Source: an uncultured Verrucomicrobia subdivision 3 bacterium
Lineage (GTDB): Bacteria; Verrucomicrobiota; Verrucomicrobiia; Limisphaerales; UBA11358
DNA: 52,771 nucleotides
Reading direction: 5' to 3'
Assembly (NCBI GenBank): GCA_903884535.1
Contig: CAISEZ010000096.1
Location: 1 to 52,771 of the forward strand
Below are positions 32,928-42,340 of this stretch, one piece after another (position 1 is the first letter of the stretch; every line of letters starts with the position of its first letter). The position numbers and the translations under genes are program-made. The notes below the pieces were generated by a model. It saw only the letters and a list, made by a program, of their open reading frames with translations, was not told the origin of the DNA and ran no database searches.

Positions 32928-33650
32928 TCAAGGCGTGGTTGTTTGGCTGACGCGGCGGCGGCGCAGCCACAGCCGGATTTTCCGGAACGGCAGTGCCAGA
33001 TACATTTTCCGCAGCAGCTCGATTTTCTCCGCCAGCGAACTCATCTGGAAATCGCAGCCGCGCGGCACATACCAGTTGTTGATGCTGGTGCGCTTGACGA
33101 GCTTGTAGCCGCGTGATTTCAAAAAATGGTGCTTGGACAAATCGCGCACGCCGTCCTCGACCAGGATCAGTCCCGGCTGAAACCTTTCAAAGTCGAACCC
33201 GCGCATCACTTCGATTTCGTGGCCTTCAACGTCGAGCGAAAGAAAATCAATCTTGGCCACGCCCGCCGCCTGCAAAACCTTGTCGAGTGTGGTGACTTTG
33301 ACGCGTTCCGTGCTGACAAAATTCGTGCCGTGCGTATCCCGTTGTTTTTGCAGCGTGGAGGAACCTTCCTCCTCGGCCACGAACAGATCCATTTCGCCTT
33401 CCATTTCCGGGCCGCTGCATGCGACCTGAAACACCTGCGAATTTTTCCGCTTGGCTCGCAGGCGCTCGCAGTGCGTTGACTGCGGTTCCACCAAAACTCC
33501 GCGCCAGCCGTTTTGTTCCAACAGCCACGTTTGCGAACCGTCCACCGGCTCGTTCGCGCCGACTTCCACAAAAATGCCGTCGCACTTCTGGCCGAAAAAT
33601 TTCCAGACCAGCGCTTTTTCCTCGGCCTCCGCGTTGAGATGTTCGCTCAT
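32928..33650 (-). CDS. FkbM-family SAM-dependent methyltransferase (second)
   Basis: The 240-residue protein has CDGIFVEVGANEPVDGSQTW (SAM motif I), GVLVEPQSTHCERL and IDFLSLDVEGHEIEVMRGF. The C-terminal 45 residues are Arg-rich (KIRLWLRRRRVSQ), possibly membrane-associated. It is clearly diverged from the FkbM genes on both sides, so it is not a recent tandem copy. It lies between a GT9 gene and another FkbM gene in the same operon. Confidence 0.9.
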   Translation of the reverse strand: MSEHLNAEAEEKALVWKFFGQKCDGIFVEVGANEPVDGSQTWLLEQNGWRGVLVEPQSTHCERLRAKRKNSQVFQVACSGPEMEGEMDLFVAEEEGSSTLQKQRDTHGTNFVSTERVKVTTLDKVLQAAGVAKIDFLSLDVEGHEIEVMRGFDFERFQPGLILVEDGVRDLSKHHFLKSRGYKLVKRTSINNWYVPRGCDFQMSSLAEKIELLRKMYLALPFRKIRLWLRRRRVSQTTTP

Positions 33651-33668
33651 GAATCGGCTGATTCTATT

Positions 33669-34718
33669 TCAAGTCGCGGCGGAATTCAAAACCGATTGCG
33701 CGGCGGCCACGAGTTCATCCGTGGCGATGCGGCCAAGAAATTGCCCGCCCGGCTCGTTGGCGCCGACGATAATGCGATACGGCCCGCCGCTGGGCAGCCA
33801 CTGGCGCAAACCGGGGTTGGGCCAAAACCACGCGACCGCCGGCGTGTTCGTCATCACGGCCAGATGGAACGGCCCGGTGTCGCCGCAGAAATGCAGCGCG
33901 CTGTGCTGGATGACCGCCGCGAGCTGCGTGAGCTTGAGATTGCCGGCGAGCACGCGCCACGGTTTCTGCGGCAGCAAGGCCAGGAGTTTTTCCATCTTTT
34001 CCAACTCCCGCTTCACCGGCGCGCAGGACAAAACGATTTTTTTGTCGGGGAAATTTTTAGCGAGTGCGTCCATTAGTTCCACGAGCTGCGTCGGCGGCAG
34101 TTCCTTGGAATCCGCCGTGGTGAACGGGCTGATGTGAAAATAATTTCCTTTGTCTGACGTCGAAATTTCCGCTGCGCGCAAATCTGCCGGATTCACCTGC
34201 GTGTGAAATTCCGGTTGCGTGAACGGGAAGCCCGCCTTCGCCAAAGCGCGGCAGCGCTGCTCGTAAACTGGTTCGTCTGTAAACGGATGGTAAACGTGCG
34301 CGGTGAACATCCGCTTCCAAAACGGCGGACCGCCATCGTCCGGCAGGCGGCCCAGGCGTTCGGGCGCACCGCTCAAAAACGTCAGCCAGCTCGAACGGTC
34401 GGAGCCGTTGAGGTTGATGACCACATCAAATTTTTCTTTCCGCAATCGCGCAACCATCTGGAAATTTTCGCGCAGCGTGGCGTGGCGCGGATAGCGCATG
34501 TAGCCCCACGTTTTGTTCACCCACGGCACACAGTCCATCAGCGAAGTGATGTGGGTGGAGACGGTGACGTGCAGTTCCGCCGACGGATATGCCTGCCGCA
34601 CCATCCAGAGCGCGGGCAGCAGATGCACCGTGTCGCCCAGAAAGCCGAGGTCGAGCACCATGACTTTTTTCGCGGTGCGCGTGCGCAGAAGAAAATTTTC
34701 CGCGTCGGTGTTCGCCAT
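33669..34718 (-). CDS. GT9 glycosyltransferase
   Basis: The 349-residue GT-B protein has VMVLDLGFLGDTVHLLPALW at the N-terminus and LHFCGDTGPFHLAVMTNTP near the C-terminus, both typical of heptosyltransferase-type GT9 enzymes. NLNGSDRSSWLTFLSGAPER is also typical. It lies one base after the third FkbM gene and 18 bases before the second. It probably extends LPS-core or a related oligosaccharide. Confidence 0.9.
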   Translation of the reverse strand: MANTDAENFLLRTRTAKKVMVLDLGFLGDTVHLLPALWMVRQAYPSAELHVTVSTHITSLMDCVPWVNKTWGYMRYPRHATLRENFQMVARLRKEKFDVVINLNGSDRSSWLTFLSGAPERLGRLPDDGGPPFWKRMFTAHVYHPFTDEPVYEQRCRALAKAGFPFTQPEFHTQVNPADLRAAEISTSDKGNYFHISPFTTADSKELPPTQLVELMDALAKNFPDKKIVLSCAPVKRELEKMEKLLALLPQKPWRVLAGNLKLTQLAAVIQHSALHFCGDTGPFHLAVMTNTPAVAWFWPNPGLRQWLPSGGPYRIIVGANEPGGQFLGRIATDELVAAAQSVLNSAAT

Positions 34719-34719
34719 G

Positions 34720-35355
34720 TTAGCGGACGGACTGCCAAATCGTGTTGCCCGCGATGGGCATCACCAGCCGGTAGCCCTGGCTTATGAGCCATTCGGATTT
34801 TTTCGCCTCTTTCGGTCCGTAATCCTCGGTGATGATTAGGCGCGGACGCCAGCGGGAAAAATCCAGCCCGAGCAGCACTTCGTAATCCATACCTTCCACG
34901 TCCACCGAAAGCAAGCCGCAGTCCGCCGGGATTTTTTGTTCCGCCAGCACGTCGCTCAAGGTTGCCACCTGCACTAAAATCGTTTCCTGCGTGCGCTTCA
35001 AGTCCGGCGCGTCGGACAAAGTGGAATTGCTCGGCGCGTCGCCATCCGAGCCGACGACCAGCGGCAACGTGCCTTTCACATTGGAACAGGCGAGGTTCAG
35101 GCACGTCACGCTCGCTTTACCCGCATGAAGTTTTTGCAGCTTCGCGAAAACTTTCGGATGCGGTTCGATGAGAATGGAACGCCAGCCGCGCGCGACGAAC
35201 GGAAAAGAATTGGAGCCGTAAAAACCGTCGTTCGCGCCGACATCCACGACGATGCGCGGAAAATCCGGCGGCATCAGGCGGCGCAGCGCCGCGAATTCCC
35301 CACGATGGGTGGTGTCGCGCCAGAGCCAGTATTTGACGAATTGCCGCAAATTCAT
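34720..35355 (-). CDS. FkbM-family SAM-dependent methyltransferase (third; first gene of operon)
   Basis: The 211-residue protein has RIVVDVGANDGFYGSNSF (SAM motif I), SILIEPHPKVFAKL, LACSNVKGTLPL and CGLLSVDVEGMDYEVLLGL. The ATG at 35355 gives the usual short N-terminus (MNLRQFVKYWLWRD); upstream in-frame sequence lacks support. It is the promoter-proximal gene of the minus-strand glycan operon, divergent from the MsbA-like gene across 115 bases. Confidence 0.9.
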   Translation of the reverse strand: MNLRQFVKYWLWRDTTHRGEFAALRRLMPPDFPRIVVDVGANDGFYGSNSFPFVARGWRSILIEPHPKVFAKLQKLHAGKASVTCLNLACSNVKGTLPLVVGSDGDAPSNSTLSDAPDLKRTQETILVQVATLSDVLAEQKIPADCGLLSVDVEGMDYEVLLGLDFSRWRPRLIITEDYGPKEAKKSEWLISQGYRLVMPIAGNTIWQSVR

Positions 35356-35470
35356 GCAACCAGTCTTGGACACGGCAACCGGAGCGTCAAGCCCGCAACC
35401 AAACAAACACGGTGAATCCGCAAAGAAAATTCTCGCCCGCAGTCATGGCCCAAGCATAAATTAAAACATT

Positions 35471-37306
35471 GTGACCGAATTTCTGCGCCAACTCTGGGTT
35501 TTTGTCCGGCCGTATCGCGGCCGTTTCTTTCTCGGGCTGCTCTGCGGGGTGGGTTACGGCCTCGTCAACGGCATCTTGCTCGGGGCGGTCAAGGTGGTCG
35601 TCCAATTGGTGTTCGACGGCGAAACCAATTTGCACCAGCAGCTCGAAAGTGCGCCCAAATGGATTCATCCGCTCTCGCACCGGTTGGCGGCGCTGGTGCC
35701 GGAGTTTCACGCGCCCAAGGCCAACGACACCGTCAGCTGGGTGCTGATTATCAGCGCGATCCCCGCCATCATGATTGCGCGGAATCTGCTCCAATACTTG
35801 AGCATCTACCTGACGAACTGGTCGGCGATGCATGCCATCGCGGACATCCGCACCAAACTATTCAGCCACCTGCAAAATCTGTCGCTCGGTTTTTTCAACC
35901 GCGCCAGCACCGGTGATCTAATTGCGCGCATTACCAACGATACGCAGGTGCTTTACGGCATCGTCGGCAGCTCGTTTTCTTCCGCGGTCAAAGATCCCAT
36001 CACCATTTTCTGTCTGCTCGGTTATCAACTGGCGACGAATGCCACCTTAACTTTGATTTCCATCGTCGTGTTTCCCGTATGCATCGTGCCGATCATTATT
36101 TTTGGCCGTAAGGTCCGCAAATCCGCCCGCGCCGTGCAGGAATACAACGCCGAGCTGACCAACCTGATGCACGAATCGTTCACCGGCAACCGTGTCATCA
36201 AAGCCTATAACCTGGAAGAAACCGTCAGCGCCGAATTCCGCGCCACGACGAAAAAATATGTCGGGCAGTTGATGCGCGTGGTCCGCGCCAACGAAATTCC
36301 CAGCCAGCTCATGGAAGTATTTGGGGCCACCGGCATCGCGCTGGTTTTCTTTTTCATCCACCACAGCATGCAGTTTCTGCCGAAGGACCAGCAGCCGAAG
36401 GAATCCGACTTTCTCACCTTCGTCCTGACGATCGTGATGATCTATCCGCCCATCAAGGCGTTCACGCGGCTGCACAACCAGGTGCATCAGGCTCGCGCCG
36501 CCAGCGAACGCGTCTTTGAACTGTTGGCCACGAAAAATTCCGTGCCGGAACCCGCCGCACCGAAAATGCTCCACGCTTCCAACGCCGACATCGTCATTGA
36601 AAATGTGTCGTTCAATTACGGAGAAAAACCGGTGCTGCAAAACATCAACCTCACCGTTAAGGCCGGCCAGCTCGTCGCGCTGGTCGGTGCCAGCGGTTCC
36701 GGCAAAACGACATTGGCTAATCTGCTTTTGCGTTTTTACGATCCGGCGCGCGGCGCGGTGAAAATCGGCGGCGTGGATTTGCGCGAGGTTTCCACGCGCG
36801 ACTTGCGGAACCAGATCGCCGTCGTCGCGCAGGAAAATATTTTGTTCAACGACACCATCCGCCGGAATATCGAGTTGGGCCGGCTCGGTGCGACGAGCGA
36901 TGAAATTGTCGCCGCCGCCAAACACGCTTACGCCTTTGAATTCATTGAGCAGAAACCGGAAGGCTTTGACGCCGTCATCGGTGAAAAGGGTGTTTCGCTT
37001 TCCGGCGGCCAGCGCCAGCGGCTGGCCATCGCCCGCGCCGTTTTGAAGGACGCGCCGATCCTGATTTTGGACGAAGCCACCAGCGCGCTCGACACCGAAT
37101 CTGAACGCGCCGTGCAGACCGCGCTCGATGAATTGATGAAGGGCCGCACCACGATTTGCATCGCCCACCGGCTTTCGACCGTTTTGCACGCCGACATGAT
37201 TGTGGTTTTGGATCAGGGCCGCATCATCGAAACCGGCCGGCATGACGAGTTGGTCAAACGCGGCAGCATTTATCAAAAACTTTACGAACTGCAATTCGCC
37301 TCGTGA
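35471..37306 (+). CDS. MsbA-like ABC transporter (lipid/glycan flippase)
   Basis: The 611-residue half-transporter has six membrane helices in the first 330 residues, with the ABC exporter intracellular loop LSLGFFNRASTGDLIARIT. The nucleotide-binding domain has Walker A GASGSGKTT (about 406-414), signature LSGGQRQRLAIARA, Walker B ILILDEATSALD and H-loop IAHRLST. It acts as a homodimer in the inner membrane, most likely flipping lipid A-core or another lipid-linked glycan. The start is GTG 35471. The stop overlaps the next GT9 start by four bases. Confidence 0.93.
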   Translation: MTEFLRQLWVFVRPYRGRFFLGLLCGVGYGLVNGILLGAVKVVVQLVFDGETNLHQQLESAPKWIHPLSHRLAALVPEFHAPKANDTVSWVLIISAIPAIMIARNLLQYLSIYLTNWSAMHAIADIRTKLFSHLQNLSLGFFNRASTGDLIARITNDTQVLYGIVGSSFSSAVKDPITIFCLLGYQLATNATLTLISIVVFPVCIVPIIIFGRKVRKSARAVQEYNAELTNLMHESFTGNRVIKAYNLEETVSAEFRATTKKYVGQLMRVVRANEIPSQLMEVFGATGIALVFFFIHHSMQFLPKDQQPKESDFLTFVLTIVMIYPPIKAFTRLHNQVHQARAASERVFELLATKNSVPEPAAPKMLHASNADIVIENVSFNYGEKPVLQNINLTVKAGQLVALVGASGSGKTTLANLLLRFYDPARGAVKIGGVDLREVSTRDLRNQIAVVAQENILFNDTIRRNIELGRLGATSDEIVAAAKHAYAFEFIEQKPEGFDAVIGEKGVSLSGGQRQRLAIARAVLKDAPILILDEATSALDTESERAVQTALDELMKGRTTICIAHRLSTVLHADMIVVLDQGRIIETGRHDELVKRGSIYQKLYELQFAS

Positions 37307-38319
37307 CCCCGCGCCCCGAAAAAATTCTCGCACTGCAATTCAAATACTTCGGCGACGCCGTGCTGATGACGCCGGCGCTCCGCGCGCTCCGCGAAAAATT
37401 TCCGCAGGCGGAATTGCATCTGCTGGTGCCGGCGGAAATAGCGCCGCTGTTCCGACATTTGCCGTGGCTCACGCGCGTCTGGCCCATGCCGCGCCGCCGC
37501 GGCCGCGCGAACCTCGGAGCGACCTTGCCGCTCCTCCGCGCGCTGCGGCGCGAACGGTTCAGCCGTTCGGTGGATTTCGCCGGCAATGATCGCGGTGCCA
37601 TTTTGAGTTTGCTCATCGGCGCACGGCAGCGCCTCGGCTGGGCGCAGCGCGGCGGATTTTTTGGCCGCAAGTTTTGTTACAACCGGCGCGTGGTGCTGGA
37701 GGAAAAAGTGGAACACGAGTCGGCGCGATTGGCGCATTTGCTTTCGTCGTGGGACATCAAACCGTCGTCGCTCGCCGCCGAAATCCGCGCCGATCCCGTG
37801 CTGGCCACGCTGGCGGAAAATATTTCCCCCGGACGCCCCATCCTTTGCCATGTCGCTTCCAGCCAGCCGCGGAAAGAATGGCCGCTGACGCATTGGGCGG
37901 AATTTTACCGGTTCGCCACGGCCGCCGGCCTGCGCGTCGCTTTCACCACCGCGACGGGCGAACGCGAGCAGTCGCTGATGGCCGGATTGAAGCAACTCGC
38001 GCCGGAGGCGCCGGTGCTGCCGGCGATTGCCGAACTGCCGCTGTTTCTGGCCGTGGTGAACCGCGCGGCGGTTTTCATTTCCGGCGACACCGGCCCGCTG
38101 CATTTCGCCGCCGGCCTGGGCGTGCCGACCATTTCACTATTTGGCCCGACGTTGCCCGCGCGCTGGGCACCGGTCGGCGCGCGGCACCAGATTCTCACCG
38201 GCGGCCCGTGCGGTTGCGAAGCCAATTCCGCCGTCTGCCAAAGCCCGCGCCACTGTCTCGCGGAAATTTCACCGGCCCAGGTTCTGGCCGCGCTGAAAAA
38301 CGTGTCCATCACCGGATGA
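37303..38319 (+). CDS. GT9 (heptosyltransferase-like) glycosyltransferase
   Basis: The 338-residue protein starts KILALQFKYFGDAVLMTPAL and has HVASSQPRKEWPLTHWAEF and VFISGDTGPLHFAAGLGVPT, the donor-binding GT9 motif. The GTG start overlaps the msbA-like stop (GTGA), and its own stop overlaps the next ATG, so the three genes are tightly coupled. It probably adds a heptose or similar sugar to the molecule exported by the adjacent flippase. Confidence 0.92.
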   Translation: MTPRPEKILALQFKYFGDAVLMTPALRALREKFPQAELHLLVPAEIAPLFRHLPWLTRVWPMPRRRGRANLGATLPLLRALRRERFSRSVDFAGNDRGAILSLLIGARQRLGWAQRGGFFGRKFCYNRRVVLEEKVEHESARLAHLLSSWDIKPSSLAAEIRADPVLATLAENISPGRPILCHVASSQPRKEWPLTHWAEFYRFATAAGLRVAFTTATGEREQSLMAGLKQLAPEAPVLPAIAELPLFLAVVNRAAVFISGDTGPLHFAAGLGVPTISLFGPTLPARWAPVGARHQILTGGPCGCEANSAVCQSPRHCLAEISPAQVLAALKNVSITG

Positions 38320-39503
38320 AACCCGGCGCTGAAAATAGAACGCAACGCAGCCCCCGGTTAGAATGGCTGTTGATTGTCATTTTTGCCGCGCTGCTGTGGC
38401 TACCCACGGTGGATTATTTCAGCGGCATTGACGTCACTCGGCCGACCAGCGAAAACCGGCTGCTCGCGCCCAAACCCCGGCTCATGCGGCTGGATTTTTC
38501 CGGCATGCACCAGTATGCGGTCGCGGCGGAAATTTACTTCAACGACCATTTCGGATTTCGCAAGCGGCTCATCCGCTGGTTCCAGCAGTGGAAGACGCGC
38601 CTGTTCCACGATCAGGGCGTAAGTATGAACCGGGTGATTCTGGGCCAGCACCACTGGATGTTTTATGCCGAATTTCAGATGGTGGAACATTATCTGGGCA
38701 TCGCCAAATTCACGCCGGCGCAACTGGAGGCGTGGCAGAAGCTCTTGGAGAAACGCCGCGACTGGCTGGCGGCGCGCGGCATCAAATACCTCGTGGTCAT
38801 CCCGCCGGACAAACACAACATCTATCCCGAAGAATTGCCGGCGTGGCTGGCGAACGCCGCGCCCGCCAACCGCGTGACAAAGCTTGACCAGTTGCTGGAA
38901 TACATGCAGAAACATTCGACGGTGGAAATCCTCGATCTGCGCCCACCGCTGCTCGCGGCAAAAAATACAGCGCCCACTTATCTGCAAAACGACGCCCACT
39001 GGAATTTGTTCGGCGGTTTCGTGGCCTGCCAGGAAGTTGTCAAAAAACTATCGTTCTGGTTTCCGGATTTGCCGCCGTTGCGGCTGGAGGATTTTATTTG
39101 GACCAACGCCCCGGCCAACGGCGGCGACCTCGCCCTGATGCTGGGATCGGACGCGCCGGAAAAAAATTATTTTACGTTCCAGCCCGGCCCGAATCTGCCC
39201 GCGCTGCACACGAACGACATTCCCGCCTACCAGTCCAACTGGGGGCTAACGCCGGTATTCACCCGGGAAAATCCGGGGCCGCTGCGGCGGAAAGTGGTGA
39301 TGTTTCGCGATTCCTTCGGCAAAACCTGGCAGCCGTTTCTCGGCCAGGTTTTCAAGTTGTCGGTGTTTGAAGCGGACGACCGCGAGTTCTGCCCGGCCCT
39401 GATCTCAGCCAACGCGCCGGATGTGGTGGTCAACGAAATTCTGGAACGGTTCGTCAATACGCTCGACCCTGAAGAAATGATAGCCAAGGATGCGCTGCCC
39501 TGA
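38316..39503 (+). CDS. AlgJ/AlgX-like SGNH O-acetyltransferase domain protein (copy 1)
   Basis: The 395-residue protein has an N-terminal membrane anchor (about 14-31, LEWLLIVIFAALLWLP). A periplasmic SGNH-like domain of the AlgJ/AlgX type follows: EIYFNDHFGFRKRLIRWFQ, WMFYAEFQMVEHYLG, IKYLVVIPPDKHNIYPE, the Asp/His pair in LQNDAHWNLFG and the catalytic Ser in MFRDSFGKTW. Such proteins move acetyl groups from an MBOAT partner onto polysaccharide. It lies before the MBOAT gene; a close paralogue lies after it. The ATG overlaps the GT9 stop. Confidence 0.88.
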   Translation: MKPGAENRTQRSPRLEWLLIVIFAALLWLPTVDYFSGIDVTRPTSENRLLAPKPRLMRLDFSGMHQYAVAAEIYFNDHFGFRKRLIRWFQQWKTRLFHDQGVSMNRVILGQHHWMFYAEFQMVEHYLGIAKFTPAQLEAWQKLLEKRRDWLAARGIKYLVVIPPDKHNIYPEELPAWLANAAPANRVTKLDQLLEYMQKHSTVEILDLRPPLLAAKNTAPTYLQNDAHWNLFGGFVACQEVVKKLSFWFPDLPPLRLEDFIWTNAPANGGDLALMLGSDAPEKNYFTFQPGPNLPALHTNDIPAYQSNWGLTPVFTRENPGPLRRKVVMFRDSFGKTWQPFLGQVFKLSVFEADDREFCPALISANAPDVVVNEILERFVNTLDPEEMIAKDALP

Positions 39504-39571
39504 AATTGTTTTGTAGGTTGCGCCGATGAGCCGGGACTTTTAAGATACAGCCATGAGGTGCCAAAATTTAT

Positions 39572-41023
39572 ATGGTTTTTAGTTCGCCGTTATTTTTATT
39601 CCTATTTCTGCCCGTTGTCCTGACGGTTTATTTTTTGCTGCCAGGGTTACGCGCCCGCAATTCCTGGCTATTGCTGGTCAGCCTGATTTTTTACGCCTGG
39701 GGCGAAATTGGTTTCATCCTGTTGCTGCTCGTTTCCACGCTGGTCAACTTTGAGCTGGGGAAGTGGGTGGAACGCAGCGAGGCAATTGCCGAACGCAAAA
39801 AGGCCGTCGCCGTCGCCGTCGCCGTCAATGTCGGGTTCCTCGCATTTTTCAAATACGCCGGCTTGGTCGTGGCTTCGCTCAACCTGCCGCTGAAATGGTT
39901 TGGCCTCGCCGCTTTGCCTGTGCCGCACATCGCGCTGCCCATTGGCATCTCGTTTTTCACCTTCCACGCGTTGTCCTACATCATTGATATTTACCGGCGC
40001 AAATGGCGCGCCGCCCGTGATCCGCGCGACGTGGCGCTCTACATTTTCTTTTTCCCGCAGCTCGTCGCCGGTCCAATTTTGCGCTGGAACGCCATCGCGC
40101 CACAGTTGGAGCAGCGGCATTACAACCGCGCCAATTTTGCGGAAGGCGTGCGCCGCTTTGTGGGCGGGTTTGCCAAAAAAATGATCATCGCCAACGCCGT
40201 CGCCGTGCCGGCCGACCAGATTTTTTCGCTGCCGGCCAGCGAGCTTTCCACGCCGGTGGCCTGGCTCGGCGTCGCCTGCTACACCATTCAGATTTATTTC
40301 GATTTTTCCGGCTACTCAGACATGGCGGTTGGGCTGGGAAAAATGTTCGGCTTCCAGTTCCTGGAAAATTTCAATTTCCCCTACACCGCGCAATCCATCA
40401 AGGATTTCTGGCGGCGCTGGCACATCTCGCTATCGAGCTGGTTTCGCGACTACGTTTATATTCCGCTCGGCGGCAACCGCGTTTCCGCCGCGCGAAACCA
40501 CGTTAATCTCGTCGCGGTTTTTTTCCTGTGCGGTCTGTGGCACGGCGCGAACTGGACGTTCGTGGCGTGGGGGCTGTTCCACGGAATATTTTTGGTGCTG
40601 GAAAAAACGCCGTGGGGTTTTGTTCTGGAAAAACTGCCGCGTCCGCTGCGGCATCTTTATGCGGTTTTTGTCGTGATGATGGGCTGGGTGCTGTTCCGCG
40701 CGGACACGTTTTCCGGCGCGGCAAACTTCTTCGCCGCGCTCTTTGGCGCCGGGCACGTCATTCAAGCCCAGCCGCTGCATCGCTACGCCGGCAACGAAGT
40801 CATTTGGGCGTTGTGTCTGGGCACCGCCTTCAGTCTGCCGTTGTGGGCGGCCGCCAAATCTGCCGGTGAAAAAATTGGCGAACGCCTTCCGGTGGCGGGC
40901 CGCGATTTTTATTTTGGGCTAGGTCAGGCGGTTGAAATCGTGCTCGTCGTCGCCTTGCTGCTGATCTCGTCCGCGTGGCTTGCGGGCGGCACTTACAATC
41001 CGTTCATCTATTTCCGCTTCTGA
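39572..41023 (+). CDS. MBOAT-family membrane O-acyltransferase, AlgI-like
   Basis: The 483-residue polytopic protein starts MVFSSPLFLFLFLPVVLTVYF cut to MVFSSPLFLFLFLPVVL, the usual AlgI/DltB-type N-terminus. It also has GISFFTFHALSYIIDIYR, FFPQLVAGPILRW, FWRRWHISLSSWFRDYVYIP and the catalytic His in LWHGANWTFVAWGLFHG. It carries acyl (usually acetyl) groups across the inner membrane and passes them to an AlgJ/AlgX-type partner. Both adjacent genes encode such partners. Confidence 0.95.
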   Translation: MVFSSPLFLFLFLPVVLTVYFLLPGLRARNSWLLLVSLIFYAWGEIGFILLLLVSTLVNFELGKWVERSEAIAERKKAVAVAVAVNVGFLAFFKYAGLVVASLNLPLKWFGLAALPVPHIALPIGISFFTFHALSYIIDIYRRKWRAARDPRDVALYIFFFPQLVAGPILRWNAIAPQLEQRHYNRANFAEGVRRFVGGFAKKMIIANAVAVPADQIFSLPASELSTPVAWLGVACYTIQIYFDFSGYSDMAVGLGKMFGFQFLENFNFPYTAQSIKDFWRRWHISLSSWFRDYVYIPLGGNRVSAARNHVNLVAVFFLCGLWHGANWTFVAWGLFHGIFLVLEKTPWGFVLEKLPRPLRHLYAVFVVMMGWVLFRADTFSGAANFFAALFGAGHVIQAQPLHRYAGNEVIWALCLGTAFSLPLWAAAKSAGEKIGERLPVAGRDFYFGLGQAVEIVLVVALLLISSAWLAGGTYNPFIYFRF

Positions 41024-41026
41024 CGC

Positions 41027-42211
41027 ATGCACCCGGCGACCAACAGCATCAGGCCGCGCGGTTCCTGGGCCGACTGGATTTTGATCGCCGTTTTTTTATT
41101 GCTGCTCTGGGCGCCGATGGCGGACAAGATTTTTCATCTGGATCACTCCCGCGTTCCCGGGGAAAACCGGCTGCCGGCCCGGCGGCCCCAGTTGCGCGAA
41201 CTGCGGTCCGGCCAGGTGCAGCAATTCCTGGCCGCCGGCGAAGCTTACTTCAACGACCATTTCGGTTTCCGCAAAAAGCTCATCCGCTGGTTTCAAAACT
41301 GGAAGCTCGGATTTTACCATGACCGCAGCGTTTACAAGGTGGTCACTGGGCCGAACCACTGGCTGTTCATCGGTGAAGAGCAGATGGTTGAACATTACCT
41401 CGGCCTGGAGAAATTTTCGCCGCAAAAACTGCAGGGCTGGCAGACGCTTTTGGAAAAACGCCGTGACTGGTTGGCGGCACGCGGCATCAAATATCTCTTT
41501 GTCATCCCGCCGGACAAGCAGACGATTTATCCCGAAGAACTGCCCGCGTGGCTCCGCAATGCGGCACCTGCCGAGCGGGAGACCAAGCTGGATCAGTTAT
41601 TGAAATACATGCAGGCGCATTCCACCGTGCAAATCCTCGATTTGCGCCCGGTGCTGCTGGCCGCCAAGCAAACCGCGCCGACTTATCTGCAAACCGACAC
41701 GCACTGGAATCTGTTTGGCTGCTTCGTGGCCTGCCAGGAGGTGATCAAAACCTTGTCGCCGCAGTTTCCGGATCTGCCGCCGCTGCGGCTGGAGGATTTC
41801 ACGTGGACGAACACGCCTGCCCCGGGCGGTGACTTGGCGCAGATGTCCGGCGCGGACATCATTGAGAAAAATTTTTTCCAGTTTGTTCCGGGACCGGGCC
41901 TGCCCCGGCTGAACATTTTTTTGGCCACGAACATCATTTCCGTCTGGGATGCGCACAAGCCAAGCCGGATTTCGGAAACCACCGCGCCGCTGAAGGAAAC
42001 CGCCGTGGTTTTTCATGATTCCTTCGGCGGGGCGTGGCAGGAAATTCTCGGCTACGACTTCAAAAAAATTGTGTTCATGTCGGACAATCGCGAGTTCAAT
42101 GCCGCCGTCATTGGGGCCGCCAAGCCGGACGTGGTCATCAGCGAGATTCTGGAACGCTATTTCAACACGCAGAACCCGGACGAACTGCTGGCCAAAGACG
42201 CGCTGCCTTGA
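41027..42211 (+). CDS. AlgJ/AlgX-like SGNH O-acetyltransferase domain protein (copy 2)
   Basis: The 394-residue protein is a paralogue of the one at 38316 over its whole length, with the same landmarks: anchor DWILIAVFLLLLWAPM, AYFNDHFGFRKKLIRWFQ, WLFIGEEQMVEHYLGL, IKYLFVIPPDKQTIYPEE, LQTDTHWNLFG and the catalytic Ser in VFHDSFGGAW. The active-site Asp, His and Ser are kept in both copies, so both may be functional. It starts three bases after the MBOAT stop. Confidence 0.88.
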   Translation: MHPATNSIRPRGSWADWILIAVFLLLLWAPMADKIFHLDHSRVPGENRLPARRPQLRELRSGQVQQFLAAGEAYFNDHFGFRKKLIRWFQNWKLGFYHDRSVYKVVTGPNHWLFIGEEQMVEHYLGLEKFSPQKLQGWQTLLEKRRDWLAARGIKYLFVIPPDKQTIYPEELPAWLRNAAPAERETKLDQLLKYMQAHSTVQILDLRPVLLAAKQTAPTYLQTDTHWNLFGCFVACQEVIKTLSPQFPDLPPLRLEDFTWTNTPAPGGDLAQMSGADIIEKNFFQFVPGPGLPRLNIFLATNIISVWDAHKPSRISETTAPLKETAVVFHDSFGGAWQEILGYDFKKIVFMSDNREFNAAVIGAAKPDVVISEILERYFNTQNPDELLAKDALP

Positions 42212-42340
42212 GCTAAAGGGCCGCGCGAACCCACATTTCTTGTCCTCGACGTGGCAAAATCCGGCAAACAATTTCGCCAGTTTGTTCTGTCTCTAAACGG
42301 CTGGTTTCAGGAATAATACGGGCATCACCATTTCCAAAAA

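Noticed and set aside
42212..42340. Terminator between the acetylation module and the aldolase-type gene
   Set aside because: No stable stem followed by a T run is visible, so read-through cannot be excluded.
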